The position numbers and the translations under genes are program-made. Of a stretch of DNA of 64,000 nt, positions 23,301 to 34,672 are shown piece after piece. Where the stretch lies: NCBI RefSeq assembly GCF_020520425.1, contig NC_079491.1, positions 28,201,449 to 28,265,448 of the forward strand, given 5' to 3'. The notes beneath the pieces were generated by a model, which was not told the origin of the DNA, made no database searches, and was given only the letters and a program-made list of their open reading frames with translations. Source of the stretch: Spinacia oleracea. Its lineage: Eukaryota; Streptophyta; Magnoliopsida; Caryophyllales; Amaranthaceae. Every line of letters begins with the position of its first letter. The first letter of the stretch is position 1.

Positions 23301-26300
23301 GAAATTTTTATAGCTAGTTAAGCTTAATACTAATGCACTTCCTACCAAAAAGCTCCTTCCAACAATAAATCTGTTATGATCTTGTGAATTTGCATAAATA
23401 AACAATCAAGGTCAGATTTTAAAGAAGAAGACGAATGTGGTTGCTATTTCTGGAAAACAGAACACTTGATTGATAAATCAAGCTTTCTAGCGGGTTGTTT
23501 CTCTGCCAAAAGCTAACATTACAATTTCTGTCCCTCCTACACTCCTTTATGAAGTATATAGCATTCGTTCTCTTCTCCCTTCTCCCTCCCTCTCTTCGAA
23601 CTAACCAACTGTCTTCCTCTTCAAGCTACTCTAAACCGGTGGCGGTGCCAGGATTTTTTTATTAAGGGTTCAAAATTTTGAAACGCATATGAAAAAAATC
23701 AAACACGACAATCTAAAATCCTTATTACAACTGATAATATGGCGGTGCATATATATTACAAATAACATTAAAAAACATTGCAGTTGAACTCGAAGAAATG
23801 GTGTTTTAATCATAGATAAAAAATGCAGTATCGGTCGCGGGATCGGTCGCGGAGTCTCGGTAACGGAAATGATGCGTTAGTCGCGGACCGTGTCGCGGTT
23901 GTCGCGTAGAAATTTGAAATTTGAAAAAGAAGCCCCATGTCGGCCCCATTCACTATCTATCCTAGTTCCCCTCCCCTAAACTGTACACATGACATAATTA
24001 AAATGAATTCATTTGTCTACCTTCTCTTTCCTCTCTTGTTTTAGATTTGAAAATGGAGTTCTCTACTCTATGTCATTGGAGTTTATCCATTTCTTTCCTT
24101 TTTCCCTTTCTTTTTGTCGACAACATGGGGAATTCGGCTGAAAACCGAGTAGATGTGAGGTTTATAACGTTTAATGCGGACAAAATTCGTTCGGATCGGT
24201 TGCACCGGCCGAGATCTCGGCGTTTTTAAAAACACCTTTACAACTCGGGATGTCTCGTATCGCCAGCATCCAAAACCTTGTTAACTCGGGCGATACGAGT
24301 TAACTCGGGCGAGTTTTTACACCATGGTTTTAATTGACAACATTCATCTCATATCAACCTATTCACAATCATAATGTCAATTTCAATCTAACAAAATTTA
24401 AATTGTAAAGTAACAAGTGAGTTATAACTCTAAACTAAAATCTAACATTATGTTGTTGAAATAGCTAGTTTAGCAACTTTAAATCAATTGAATGAAAAAA
24501 GTAATTGCTGTTAAGAGTCAAACATTTACACTAAAAAATGTGAATGTCCAACCTATCATTTAATGTATTGGCAAATTTTTTTGCCACCTACTCTAGGTAA
24601 ACTAGCTAGTAGCTTGATATTGAATAGTGAAATCACCACTATAAATACCAATGCAAATCATTTGTAACAACTGAATACAAGCAATACATTTTACATAACC
24701 GAGAGTTTGTATCATATCAGATATAAACTTTTGCTTATTTCCTATCACCTCACAACACGTTATCAGCACCATTTTTTTCATCAGGTATATTTTTACCTGT
24801 TACTCAAAATTTAGAAAAAGTGTTACATGTTCTTAACAAAATGTTTTGAGTAGTATGCTCTATAGTTTCCCATATTTGGGATCCTCTATATCAGAAAATC
24901 TAAAGACCCGTTTTAATCATCAAAGAGAGTTCACATTGCTATCGGTCTTGTGAGCAACCTGGTAAAAGGAGAAAATGCTTGTATACTATATTTATGACAC
25001 TTGTTTGTTTTTCTTAGTCATGCATAATTGTATATATGACTCTTACGTACTACTTGCATGCATAGTAATATTAGCCATGAATTATCATTACATATATACT
25101 ATTCCTTTGCATGCATATACCTAGACTAGACTTAAAATAAAATTATTTTTATAAAAACGATGTAGCCTTTATTTTCAGCTACATCTTTATTTTTGTTTTT
25201 CGAACCCATGATCTCTTAAACAGACTAGGGTTCTCGGACTATTACGGCTTGCATCCCGGGGATATCCTTTTACAACTTTAATTCTATATATCTACTATTT
25301 CTTTTCAAATTCACACTGACACATTTTTCTGGGTAGTAAGTAATAAAAATTATTAACCTGTTTAGAATATTATATACCAGTTTACTGTAACAAAATTGTA
25401 TAATACAATCATGATTTATCTCCTATAAAAGGGGGATTACGCGTCCCATTTTCACCACACAACATCTTATCTCCTTCTTACTTTTTATCCAAAACCACAC
25501 AAATTTTCCTCCATTTTTTTCCGATCAAACATGTTTCCGGCCGGCGACCCCAATCCTCGACATGTCTTCACCTTCGAGGAAGATTTAAGAAAATTTAAAC
25601 AATATAATGTTTTAATGATGGCTTTAGTAGTCATTCTTATGGCATTAATGATTTTCATAATTTTCAACAAATGAAGATCTCCATTTTATTTTTATTTCCG
25701 GCGAGTAGGAACAAAATGCATTATGTTTGTAGTACTTCAATTTTCCATTTTGATGTATTAATTGCATTTTGTTGCATTTTTAATTTTTTTAACCATATTA
25801 TTATTAATGTTATCATTATTATTATTTTTTCTTTTCGCTTTTAATTAACGTTATTATCATGATTTACTTATGTGTGGTTCATAATAATAAACTAAGGGGG
25901 AGAAGAAAAGATAACATTTTAATGATAGTTAATTATTATGAATGTGATTAATTAATTATAATGTTGATTACTAAATTTAATGATTATTTGATTGTAGTTA
26001 AAATGAGAGATTTGATGAAAAGATAATTCAATGTGCTAGACTTGTCTGGACACAATTTTCTAAAATGGACTGTTGATGCACAGATGAATCTAAAATCCCA
26101 AGGACTGGACCATACCATAAAAGATATAATGGTTCCAGGCACCACACCACAGAAATCAAAACTGCAACCGAGCAGGAAAAGGCCAAAGCCACAGTCCTCA
26201 TAAGGCATCATTTACATGATAGCCTGAAAACTGAATATCTGATGGTGGAGAATCCCAAAGAGTTGTGGGATAGCCTTAAAGAAAGATATGGACACCATAA

Positions 26301-29300
26301 AAGGGTGCTCCTGCCAAAGGCTCAATTTGACTGGACCAATCTGAGGTTCCAGGATTTTAAATGTGTTAGTGAATATAATTCCATGTTATTCAAAATTGTA
26401 TCATTGCTGAGATACTGTGATCAAGCGGTCACAAAAGATCAAATGATAGAGAAAACCCTCTCCACCTTTCATGCGAATAATATTTTATTGCAACAGCAAT
26501 ACCGTGAGAGGGGCTTTAACAGATATTCTGAGCTGATTTCTCTATTGTTGGTTGCTGAACAGAATAATGGTCTTCTGTTAAAGAACTATAATCTTAGACC
26601 AACTGGGTCTATGGCATTCAATGAAGCGAATGCTGTTGAAAGCCCAAACCCACCTGAGGCAAATGTTGCCCATAGAGGTGGACGTGGAAGATTTAACCAC
26701 CGCGGTAGAGGACGCGGAAACCACCGCGGACGTAGTCGTGGTCGTGGCAGGGGTTATCTGGGCCCTAGAAATAATAATCACAAAGGGCATCAACAAGGAA
26801 ATCAAAAGCACACCCCCTCAAAAGAGAAAGACACATGTTTTAGATGTGGGATGACTGGCCATTGGGGGAAAACATGCCGTACTGCAAAACATTTGGTAGA
26901 TCTGTACCAAGCCTCCATAAAAGGCAAAGGAAAAGTTGCCGAGGCAAATTACGTAGATGAGGAAAATTCCTCGGGGCCAAGCTTTTGATGTATCTGATTT
27001 CTTCAATGATAACCCTGACAATGGCAATGATCTGATGTTTGGGGATAATAGTAACATATAAATACCCCATCTAAACTATGTCATGTATTGTTTTTATGTA
27101 TTTTTCTTATGTATTTTTCGATTACCTTGTTATGAATTTCTAATTTACATGAATAAAGTATTTTATTATAATCGTTTCTCTAAACTAATTGCATATTTAT
27201 TTATGAAGATATGAATCTACCTGAAGTTGGTTCCAAGTACTAATGTCTTCTGGACAGTGCAGCAATACATACTATCTTAAAAGATAGGAAGTATTTTTCA
27301 AAACTAACAATGTACCAAGCAAATGTCAATACAATTTCCGGGACAGCAAAGCTAATAGAAGGATCTGGAAAAGCTTGCATTGTCCTCACAATGGAACAAA
27401 ATTGATTATTAATGACGCTTTATATTCGAGTAAATCTCGAAGAAATCTAAGTTTCAAAGATGTGCGTCAAAATGGATATCATCTAGAAACAATGACAGTG
27501 GATCAAAAAGAATATTTATGCCTCCCGGCAGAAAAATGTGGCAAGAAACATATTTATGAGAAATTGCCAGCATACTCTTCAGGGCTATATCGTATGGATA
27601 TACGGCCAATTGAAATAAATATGATATCTAACAAGAAGTTAGATGGCAAGAATTTGCTCACATTATGGCATGACCGTTTCGGTCATCCTGGAACAGGAAT
27701 GATGCACAAGATTGTAGCAAATTCAATCGGGCATTCAATAAGGAATGTTAAAATACCCCGATCAAATGAACTGACATGCTCTGCATGCTCTCTTGGCAAA
27801 CTGATTATAAGGCCATCTAAAAACAAAATCGCCACTGAATCTCCATCATTTTTAGAAAGAATTCAGGGAGATATCTGCGGGCCACTTAATCCTGCAAGTG
27901 GACCATTCCGATATTTTATGGTATTGATCGATGCTTCAACACGATGGTCACATGTGAGTCTCTTGTCAAGTAGAAATGTTGCATTTGCAATTCTACTTGC
28001 CTAGATCACCAAATTACGAAATCAATTCCCGTACCACACAATAAAGAAAATAAGACTCGACAATGCTGAGGAATTTACATCCCAAACTTTTAACGATTAT
28101 TGCATGTCGATTGGAATTGTTGTTGAACATCCAGTGGCTCATGTACATACACAAAATGGTCTCGCTGAGTCACTGATCAAGAGGCTACAATGGATTGCAA
28201 GACCATTGTTAATACGAACAAAATTACCATCATCTGCTTAGGGCCATGCTATTTTACACGCGGCAGCGTTAGTAAGATTGAGACCGACAGCTTATCATGA
28301 GTTCTCACCTCTACAGTTGGTATATGGTCGAGAACCAAATGTCTCACATCTAAAAATATTTGGTTGTGCCGTGTATGTTCCCATTGCTCCACCCCAACGC
28401 ACAAAAATGGGTCCACAAAGAAGGTTGGGAATTTATGTTGGGTATGAGTCCCCATCCATAATTAGATACCTTGAGCCAATGACTGGCGATTTATTTAAGG
28501 CAAGGTTTGCTGACTGTCATTTTAATGAGTCAGTATTCCCAGCCTTAGGGGGAGAGAAAGTGGACCCGCGGAAAAAGGAGATTGAAATCACATGGAATGC
28601 AACACAACTGTCAATATTTGATCCACGAACAAATTCATGTGAACAAGAAGTCAAGAAAATTGTTCATTTACAAAGTGTTGCAAATCAATTGCCAGATTTA
28701 TTCACGGATACAAAGAAAGTGACAAAGTCACATATACCAACAGAAAATGCACCTGCACGCATTGTAATTCCCACTGATAATAAGGCCATTGAAAATGAGT
28801 CTATGGCATGACGAAAACGTGGAAGACCATTTGGTTCAAAAGATTCTAAGCCAAGAAAAGTAAAAAGGCCTTATGGAGTAACAAATGAAATCAATATTGA
28901 TCCTCCAAAAGAAGGTCATGAAAGACCAAATGAATAAGAAAATATAGATAAAGATGATCCTCCTAAAGAGGAGGAAGAAAATCATAAAGAAGTCGATAAC
29001 GATGAAATTTCAATGAACTATGTTTCAACCAAGGAACATTATAACCGGAAAATTGTTATCGTAGATCAAATATTTGCTTACTCCATTACAATTGAATTGA
29101 TATCTGATAATGATGACCCTGAACCAAAAACAGTGGATGAATGTCGTCGCAGACATGATTGGCCAAAATGGAAAGAGGCAATTCAGGCAGAATTGAAATC
29201 CCTTGAAAAACGAGAGTTTTTTTAAAATATCCACTACACCAAAGGGTGTAAAACCTGTCAGACACAAATGGGTATTTGTGAGAAAAAGAAATGAGAACAA

Positions 29301-32300
29301 TAAGGTTACAAGATACAAGGCAAGGCTAGTTGCCCAAGGTTTTTCTCAAATACCAGGGATTGATTACGAGGAGACATATTCTCCAGTAGTTGATGCAAAA
29401 ACACTAAGATTTCTGGTAAGCTTGACAGTTTTGAAAGAACTGCAAATGCGATTAATGGACGTTGTGACCGCATATTTATATGGGTCCCTTGACGCAGACA
29501 TTTATATGAAAGTCCCCGAAGGACTAAAATTACCAGAAAACCACAAGCCTAAGGAAATGCTTTCCATAAAGCTGAGAAAGTCACTTTATGGACTAAAATA
29601 ATCTGGAAGGATGTGGTATAATCGTCTTAGTGAATACCTTGTGAAAGAAGGATTCAAAAACAACCAAATCAGTCCTTGTGTTTTCATTAAGCGATCCCAG
29701 TCAGGATTCGCTATCATTGCAGTATATGTGGATGATTTAAATATCATTGGAACTCCAAGAGAACTTGAACAAACTGCAAAATACTTGATGAAAGAATTTG
29801 AGATGAAAGATCTTGGAAAAACCAAATTTTGTCTTGGACTACAAATTGAGCACTTGAAAGAGGAATCTTTGATCATCAATCAAATTACACATAAAGGGTT
29901 CTAAAACGTTTTTACATGGACAAAGCACATCCAATGAATTCCCCTATGGTCGTTCGATCTTTGAATATGAAAGTTGACACATTCAGACCTCGAGATGAAA
30001 ACGAAGAAATTCTTGGTCCTGAAGTACCATATCTAAGTGCAATTGGCGCTTTAATGTATTTAGCTAATAATACTAGACCCGATATTGCTTTTTTTGTGAA
30101 CTTGTTAGCTAGGTATAGCAATTCGCCAACAAAGAGACATTGGAATGGGATAAGGCATTTATTCCGTTATCTACGAGGAGAACCAGATCTTGGTCTACTC
30201 TATCAGTCAAGAAAAGATGCTACTCTCATTGGATATGCAGATGCTGGATACTTATCGGATCCACAGAAGGCCAAGTCACAAACTGGATATTTGTTCACTT
30301 ATGGAGGTACTGCAATATCCTGGAAATCAACTAAACAAACATTGACTGCTACATCATCAAATCATGCGGAATTAGTTGCTCCTTATGAAGCTGGACGAGT
30401 GTGTATGGCTCAGGCCAATGATCAGTAATATCCAAGAAGGATGTGGAATGAACTCAGTAACAGAAAATCCTACCATCATCTACGAAGACAATACTGCATG
30501 CATCGCACAAGTAACTGAAGGATACATCAAAGATGATCGAACAAAACACATATCTCCAAAGTTGTTCTTCACACACGATCTCCAGAAAGAAGGAACGATA
30601 AACGTCCAACAGATTCAATCGCGTGACAATCTTGCAGATTTGTTTACCAAATCTCTTCCTTCAAAGAGGTTTGAGCAGTTGATACACAAAATTGGAATGC
30701 GTCGTCTTCGTGAGCTATATTAAATTGAGGGGGAGTGTTACATGCACTGCACTCTTTTTCCCTTCGATCAGGTTTTTATCCCACTGGGTCTTTCCTGACA
30801 AGGTTTTTAATGAGGCAGTATGCAAAAGCATATAATCATAAAACTAGTACATCGTTAAGGATGGACATTCAAGGGGGAGTGTTAAGAGTCAAACATTTAC
30901 ACTAAAAAATGTGAATGTCCAACCTATCATTTAATGTATTGGCAAATTTTTTTGCCACCTACTCTAGGTAAACTAGCTAGTAGCTTGATATTGAATAGTG
31001 AAATCACCACTATAATTACCAATGCAAATCATTTGTAACAACTGAATACAAGCAATACATTTTACATAACCGAGAGTTGTATCATATCAGATATAAACTT
31101 TTGCTTATTTCCTATCACCTCACAACAATTGCAAATTTCAAAACAAAAGAAAAATAGTGGAGAGATTTTATATGTTTTGGTTTTTGAAATGTAAAGGAAG
31201 AAGAAGAAAAAAAGAAAAGGGAAAAGAAACGGGACAGGATTCGAAACAATTACAGACAAGAAGAAAAAGAAAAGGAAAATTATCAGTTAACAAGATTCGA
31301 AGCCGCGTCCTTGCTGTGCAACTGAAGTCTATAACCACTGAAGCGCCCAGATCATTTGTAACACCATGTCACCTTGACTTGAATTTATTCGGGTTATTTT
31401 TATAATTTATTATAACAGTCTTTTTTCCGGTTATAGTAAGGGTTCAGTTGAACCCACTGAACCCTTACTAGTGCCGCCAGCCACTGCTCTAAACATACTA
31501 ATTATGCAATACCTACAGTACCCCTTCCCATAGGCCAGTTCATTATAGAATCCTCTGTTAATTAAAGAATACGATTTTCAGATCACTATCACAGTATGTG
31601 AACTCTATCAAAATACTTCCTTTTGACGTTAAATGGATGCTTAAGTTCTGTACTCTGAATGTTACTCTTGAAGGCATGTCTGTATGCTGTGTTATATAAG
31701 AAGTTGTAACTCAGAAGTGGTTTTGCGCATTTTCAGGTAACATATGAGGAATTCCGGCTCAGTGAGAAAGAGGCTGGTGATAACACCAAGTGGCTGAAAG
31801 AGGGCATGGAAGTCAATCTGCAGTTTTGGAATGGAAAAGTAATTATCCCCACCTATTGTGATTTCTGTTGTTTCCTTTGCAACTTCTCATCATTTTTTAT
31901 GTTATGGCTTGTGGGAAACACCAAGATTTTGTCATGTAAATGTGATTCAGAAGTGGTCTCTATCTCTCTCTTGAGTCTTGGGACTTTCAGTTCTGATTTG
32001 TTATTTGAACAACTACTTGCAGGCAATTGATCTTGAGTTGCCCATCATTGTGAAGCTCACTGTTGTTGACACTGAACCTGGTATTAAGGGGGATTCAGCT
32101 CAAGGTATGTGATTTAATTTATCTTTTATACTCGCAACATAAAGTGAAAAAAGAAAATCACCCGCCCAATGTCCCTTTCATGTTCACAATTGAGACGAAA
32201 ATGCTTGTAGAAACTGTTGGACTTTTTATGCACTTGGTTTTGCAGTTAACCTGATCTCGTTGAGTGTTCTGTATTTGGCTAATTGGTTTATATTGCATCT

Positions 32301-32660
32301 GCTAGTATTCCTTCTGGGGTACTAGTCCTAGGATTGTGTAAATGCTTATATTAGGATTTTCTCTGCACTACTAATTCAAATTTCATGCAATTTGGTCATA
32401 TATTTTTTTTGTTTGTGATTCTCTTGCACTTTCGTAGTTTGAACAAGGGACTGAGGCAATTTGAACATATTTCAGGTTTAGGGTAAAGCCTATTGCTATC
32501 CCTTTTTTCTGAACAGTTACATTGATGGTGTTTGATTGTAGGTAGTACAAAACCAGCAACAGTTGACACTGGAGCAATTATTAACGTACCGTTGTTCATC
32601 AATATCGGTGATAATATTATGATTGATACAAGAACAGGGCAGTATTCTAGTCGTTCATAA
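20382..32660 (+). CDS. EFP: Plastid elongation factor P (seven exons)
   Basis: EF-P relieves ribosome stalling at proline runs; a serine/arginine-rich N-terminus of about 45 residues suggests plastid import. Exons: 20382-20514, 20627-20704, 21534-21640, 22562-22639, 31737-31838, 32023-32104, 32542-32660. All borders are GT-AG and phases match, giving 232 residues. The KOW-like domain I has VDGAPWKVL and the loop [16 protein letters not shown], whose lysine corresponds to the modified Lys34 of Escherichia coli EF-P. Domain II has [10 protein letters not shown] and [10 protein letters not shown]; domain III has [20 protein letters not shown]. No stop or frameshift is seen, so it should be functional. 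Intron 4 (22640-31736, 9097 bp) is swollen by nested transposons. A PPR gene lies convergent, 386 bp downstream. Confidence 0.95.
20878..21005 (-). mobile_element. tRNA-derived SINE in EF-P intron 2
   Basis: On the minus strand, GATGAGCATCTTAGTTGTAA begins a tRNA-like head. An A-box-like TAGTTGTAAGG and a clear B box in CGGTTCAAATCCCGTC (20947-20932) are spaced as in tRNA genes. This internal RNA polymerase III promoter is the hallmark of SINEs. The acceptor stem does not fold as in a true tRNA, so I call a SINE. The 3' tail is not obvious, so limits are approximate. Confidence 0.6.
22004..22125 (+). repeat. GGT / GGGA microsatellite in EF-P intron 3
   Basis: A GGT run, a 12-13 base G run and then many GGGA and GGGAA words sit inside intron 3. 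The transcribed strand would be G-rich and could form G-quadruplexes. A second run of about 14 G lies at 22343-22357. The chance open frame across it is not a gene. Confidence 0.85.
23811..24326. mobile_element. 516 bp MITE nested in the hAT element
   Basis: An 8-bp duplication GTTTTAAT lies on each side (23803-23810 and 24327-24334). Ends are weakly inverted: CATAGATAAAAA on the left, CATGGTGTAAAAA on the right complement. The inside is rich in GTCGCGG and ACTCGGGCGA words, unlike the AT-rich host. Probably a second hAT-type MITE. Confidence 0.7.
24509..24757 (+). repeat. Copia 5' LTR
   Basis: Begins TG and ends CA, next to target-duplication ATTGC. It is followed by CGTTATCAGCACC, at the place expected for the primer-binding site; I do not assign the tRNA. 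Confidence 0.93.
25423..25434 (+). promoter_or_regulatory. TATA box in copia leader
   Basis: CCTATAAAAGGG is a near-consensus plant TATA box. It sits 0.67 kb after the 5' LTR, not in the LTR, and about 100 bp before a small ATG frame. About 30 bp downstream is a CACCACACAACATC stretch suited to a transcription start. An internal promoter in a copia leader is unusual. Confidence 0.6.
25531..25674 (+). CDS. 47-residue single-pass membrane microprotein in copia leader
   Basis: The ATG lies in CAAACATGTTTCCGG, the first ATG after the TATA box at 25423. The frame has 47 codons and a TGA. Residues 1-26 are polar and charged ([22 protein letters not shown]); residues 27-45 ([19 protein letters not shown]) form one clear transmembrane helix; two polar residues end it. 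No signal-peptide cleavage site is needed, so a signal-anchored protein with a short tail is likely. It precedes gag and is not a known copia protein. It may be captured host sequence or a leader peptide; I do not recognise a family. It is intact while gag and pol around it are broken. Confidence 0.5.
   Translation: MFPAGDPNPRHVFTFEEDLRKFKQYNVLMMALVVILMALMIFIIFNK
25990..26988 (+). pseudogene. Copia gag (UBN2-like, CCHC knuckle)
   Basis: Gag packages element RNA. The N-terminal part ([20 protein letters not shown], about 26040-26100) lies in one frame and the rest (26242-26988) in another, with a stop near 26021 and a frameshift near 26160-26230. The longer piece has the gag repeat region ([16 protein letters not shown]), an Arg/Gly-rich tract at about 26665-26760 and the zinc knuckle [14 protein letters not shown] at about 26836-26877. 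Confidence 0.88.
27230..30721 (+). pseudogene. Copia protease-integrase-RT-RNase H, broken
   Basis: Protease remnant at about 27250 has DSAAIHTIL where DSGA is expected. The pre-integrase zinc region ([12 protein letters not shown] ... CSACSLGKL) is at 27664-27800 and the integrase core starts at [10 protein letters not shown]. Reverse transcriptase spans 29203-29904, with the catalytic YVDDLNIIG at about 29727-29753. RNase H follows ([28 protein letters not shown]) to 30721. Breaks I can place: stop at 28002, stop near 28239, stop 28809, frameshift at the T run 29215-29221, stop 29599, stop 29902 and a frameshift near 30425. No full-length polyprotein can be made. Confidence 0.9.
30880..31127 (+). 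repeat. Copia 3' LTR
   Basis: Matches the 5' LTR except ATAATTACC for ATAAATACC and one missing T in GAGTTTGTAT. It follows the purine tract AAGGGGGAG. Confidence 0.93.
31128..31486 (+). other. Right arm of the hAT element
   Basis: An A-rich stretch then the sub-terminal part of the hAT, ending in the TIR at about 31458-31486. Nothing coding. Confidence 0.7.
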
Positions 32661-33046
32661 TTAGTGTTTCAAACATATATCGGCACTAATGTAACTCAAT
32701 ACTTGGGAGTTTTTGTTGTATTTATGTGCATATTACTTGGACTCTCTGTTCTGTAAATCAGAGGTTAGGGTTGTGTTCCTGATGCTGTTGAGATAGACAA
32801 TGTATGTCACGGGAATCAGTTGGGATTATTTTTTGTAGAAATGTTGAAATGATTAATGCAGAAACTATCTAATGTATTTTACGTTTATTGTTTCTTCCTC
32901 CGAGATACCGAGGGTTGAATACATTTAAGCAACACAATTTTGAATTTTCCATTTGATAAGCTAAGGTACAAGAAAGCATCTGTCAATGTATAGTTCCTAA
33001 GCAATATGTAGTAGAAGAGAACTATATGTCTATACATACAATGGCG
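32661..33046. other. Intergenic gap between convergent EF-P and PPR genes
   Basis: 386 bp shared by the two 3' ends. No AATAAA is obvious on the plus side. The 3' UTRs may overlap. Confidence 0.5.
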
Positions 33047-34672
33047 TTATAGTGATCTATTTTGTTGAGGATTCAAGGGCATCTGGTGTGGAATCATACC
33101 AAGCTTTAATGCTGCACCATACACACTGCAAGCACCAAGCAGAAACCCTTGCCTATTGAACTCATCAATCAAAATGTTATAGCTAATTTTGCTGGGAATT
33201 TTACCAGCTTCACACACAACAACTAATACTGACAGTGCTTTGCTAATCTTCCCCTCCTCACAGAGTCCTCGGATCATTCGGTTAATCGTGACCATTCTCG
33301 GAAAATAACCAGCTTCAACCATCTCAATCAAAGTAATCAAAGCCATATCAACCTCATTCCCAATACAAAATGTTTGGATAATTAAGTAGTAAGTGTCAGG
33401 AAAGATAGAATGATCCCAACTCTTCATTTTCACAAATACTTCATAAACATTTTTCAACAGCTCTTCTTCTTCCCAGGAATTCCTGCACAAACCCCTTAAC
33501 AGACTGTTCATCATTCTTTCATCCACCTTGAAACCAACCTCAACCATTTCGCTGTATACCCAATAAGCTACCATAACTTTTCCCCATTTCAACAATCCAT
33601 GAAGCAAAGTACTGTAACTTATATAATCAGGTACACAACCGCGATCCTTCATTAGTTTCAACAACTTGATCCCTTTCCTCGGTTTCCCTTCTTTGCAATA
33701 CCCATTAAACAGCGCGTTATAAGTAACCACATTAGGTGTTAATCCCATTTCAATTGCCTCCTCAAGCAGTTCCATGGCTTCATCTGTTCTACCTACTTTA
33801 CAGAAACCATCCATAACAGCAGTGTATGAATAAATATCAGGATTACCACTACTCTCTTTACTATCCCCTTTATTCTTCAAATCCATCAACATATCATAAG
33901 CTTCTTCTACTCTCCCAACAAAGCATAACCCTTTTAACACACAATTATAAGTTTGAACATTTGGGTTACACCCAACTTTACCCATCATCTCCATCACCTC
34001 AAAAGCTTTCTGAAGTCTACCTCTTGAGCATAATGAATTCACCAAAATGGTAAGAGTCACAACATTCGGCCGTAACCCGTTTTCAATCATACAGTCCAAA
34101 ACTCTTTTCCCTTCATCAGGCTGGTTTTTCTTACAGTAACACCTGATAAGTATAGAGTATGTCCAACAGTCTGGTGAAAAACCATGCATTGACATTTCAT
34201 CGAACAACTTCAAGGCATAGTCCAACTCCTCAGCCATCACTAAACCCATTATCAAATCATTAAAATAACCTATAGTTTTGGTATCACCCTGCTTCTCAAT
34301 CATAAATTCAAGAACTTTAGACCTTTCTTTAGGTGGGGTTGCTCGGATTTTATCAACTAATTGCTTAACTTTTGCCTTACTATTGCTTTCTTGGATTTCA
34401 CCCTTCATTTCTGATGAACTTAAAGCAGAGGAATTTGAAGCAAAACAACATGATTGAACCCTGAAAGTGTTTCTGCAATTCATAACTATGAAATTGAAGG
34501 GCGATTCAATTGAAAATTGGGATGAATAATGTGACAAATTAAGTGTTTTTGATGAAAAGTTCTTGGGTTGATGAAAATGAAAGCCATTGATAAAGAAGTG
34601 ATTTTTGGTGGAGGTGTTGTTGAAGATTAATGATGGAGGAAGCAATGAGGAGAATACCAGAGAACAAGGCAT
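33047..34672 (-). CDS. Pentatricopeptide repeat (PPR) protein, P class
   Basis: One uninterrupted frame of 541 residues, as is usual for intronless plant PPR genes. The N-terminal 70-odd residues are rich in Ser, Asn and Phe with few acids, consistent with import into mitochondria or plastids. About ten tandem 35-residue PPR motifs run from roughly residue 134 to 530; examples begin DCWTYSILIRCYCKKNQPDE, VVTYNALFNGYCKEGKPRK and KISYNILIDEFNRQGF. I see no E, E+ or DYW tail, so it is a P-class protein, expected to bind a specific organellar RNA for stability, splicing or translation. The RNA target cannot be read here. It is convergent with EF-P. I do not name an orthologue. Confidence 0.92.
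   Translation of the reverse strand: MPCSLVFSSLLPPSLIFNNTSTKNHFFINGFHFHQPKNFSSKTLNLSHYSSQFSIESPFNFIVMNCRNTFRVQSCCFASNSSALSSSEMKGEIQESNSKAKVKQLVDKIRATPPKERSKVLEFMIEKQGDTKTIGYFNDLIMGLVMAEELDYALKLFDEMSMHGFSPDCWTYSILIRCYCKKNQPDEGKRVLDCMIENGLRPNVVTLTILVNSLCSRGRLQKAFEVMEMMGKVGCNPNVQTYNCVLKGLCFVGRVEEAYDMLMDLKNKGDSKESSGNPDIYSYTAVMDGFCKVGRTDEAMELLEEAIEMGLTPNVVTYNALFNGYCKEGKPRKGIKLLKLMKDRGCVPDYISYSTLLHGLLKWGKVMVAYWVYSEMVEVGFKVDERMMNSLLRGLCRNSWEEEELLKNVYEVFVKMKSWDHSIFPDTYYLIIQTFCIGNEVDMALITLIEMVEAGYFPRMVTINRMIRGLCEEGKISKALSVLVVVCEAGKIPSKISYNILIDEFNRQGFLLGACSVYGAALKLGMIPHQMPLNPQQNRSL

Larger units (their letters stand above)
24509..31127 (+). mobile_element. Ty1/copia retrotransposon in EF-P intron 4
   Basis: Two 248-249 bp LTRs (24509-24757 and 30880-31127) start TGTTAAGAG and end CTCACAACA. 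They differ by one substitution and one indel. A 5-bp duplication ATTGC flanks the element (24504-24508, 31128-31132). The purine tract AAGGGGGAG lies at 30871-30879. Domain order gag, protease, integrase, reverse transcriptase, RNase H is that of Ty1/copia. It is sense to EF-P. Many stops and frameshifts break the proteins, although the LTRs are about 99% alike. A 1.2 kb leader holds a small TATA-led membrane-protein frame. Confidence 0.95.
23637..31486. mobile_element. hAT element (non-autonomous) in EF-P intron 4
   Basis: An exact 8-bp duplication CTCTAAAC flanks it (23629-23636 and 31487-31494), the size expected for hAT. Imperfect terminal repeats are CGGTGGCGGTGCC on the left and CAGTGGCTGGCGGCAC (complement) on the right, each followed by the shared AAGGGTTCA. 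Without its two inner insertions it is only about 0.7 kb and has no transposase. Confidence 0.88.
22640..31736 (+). other. EF-P intron 4 with three nested elements
   Basis: The donor is TTG/GTATAG and the acceptor TTTTCAG/GTA. About 1.24 kb is original intron (22640-23636 and 31495-31736); the other 7.85 kb is a hAT element (23637-31486), itself hosting a MITE (23811-24326) and a copia element (24509-31127). All three have clean target duplications, so insertion order is readable: hAT first, the other two later. Confidence 0.9.
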
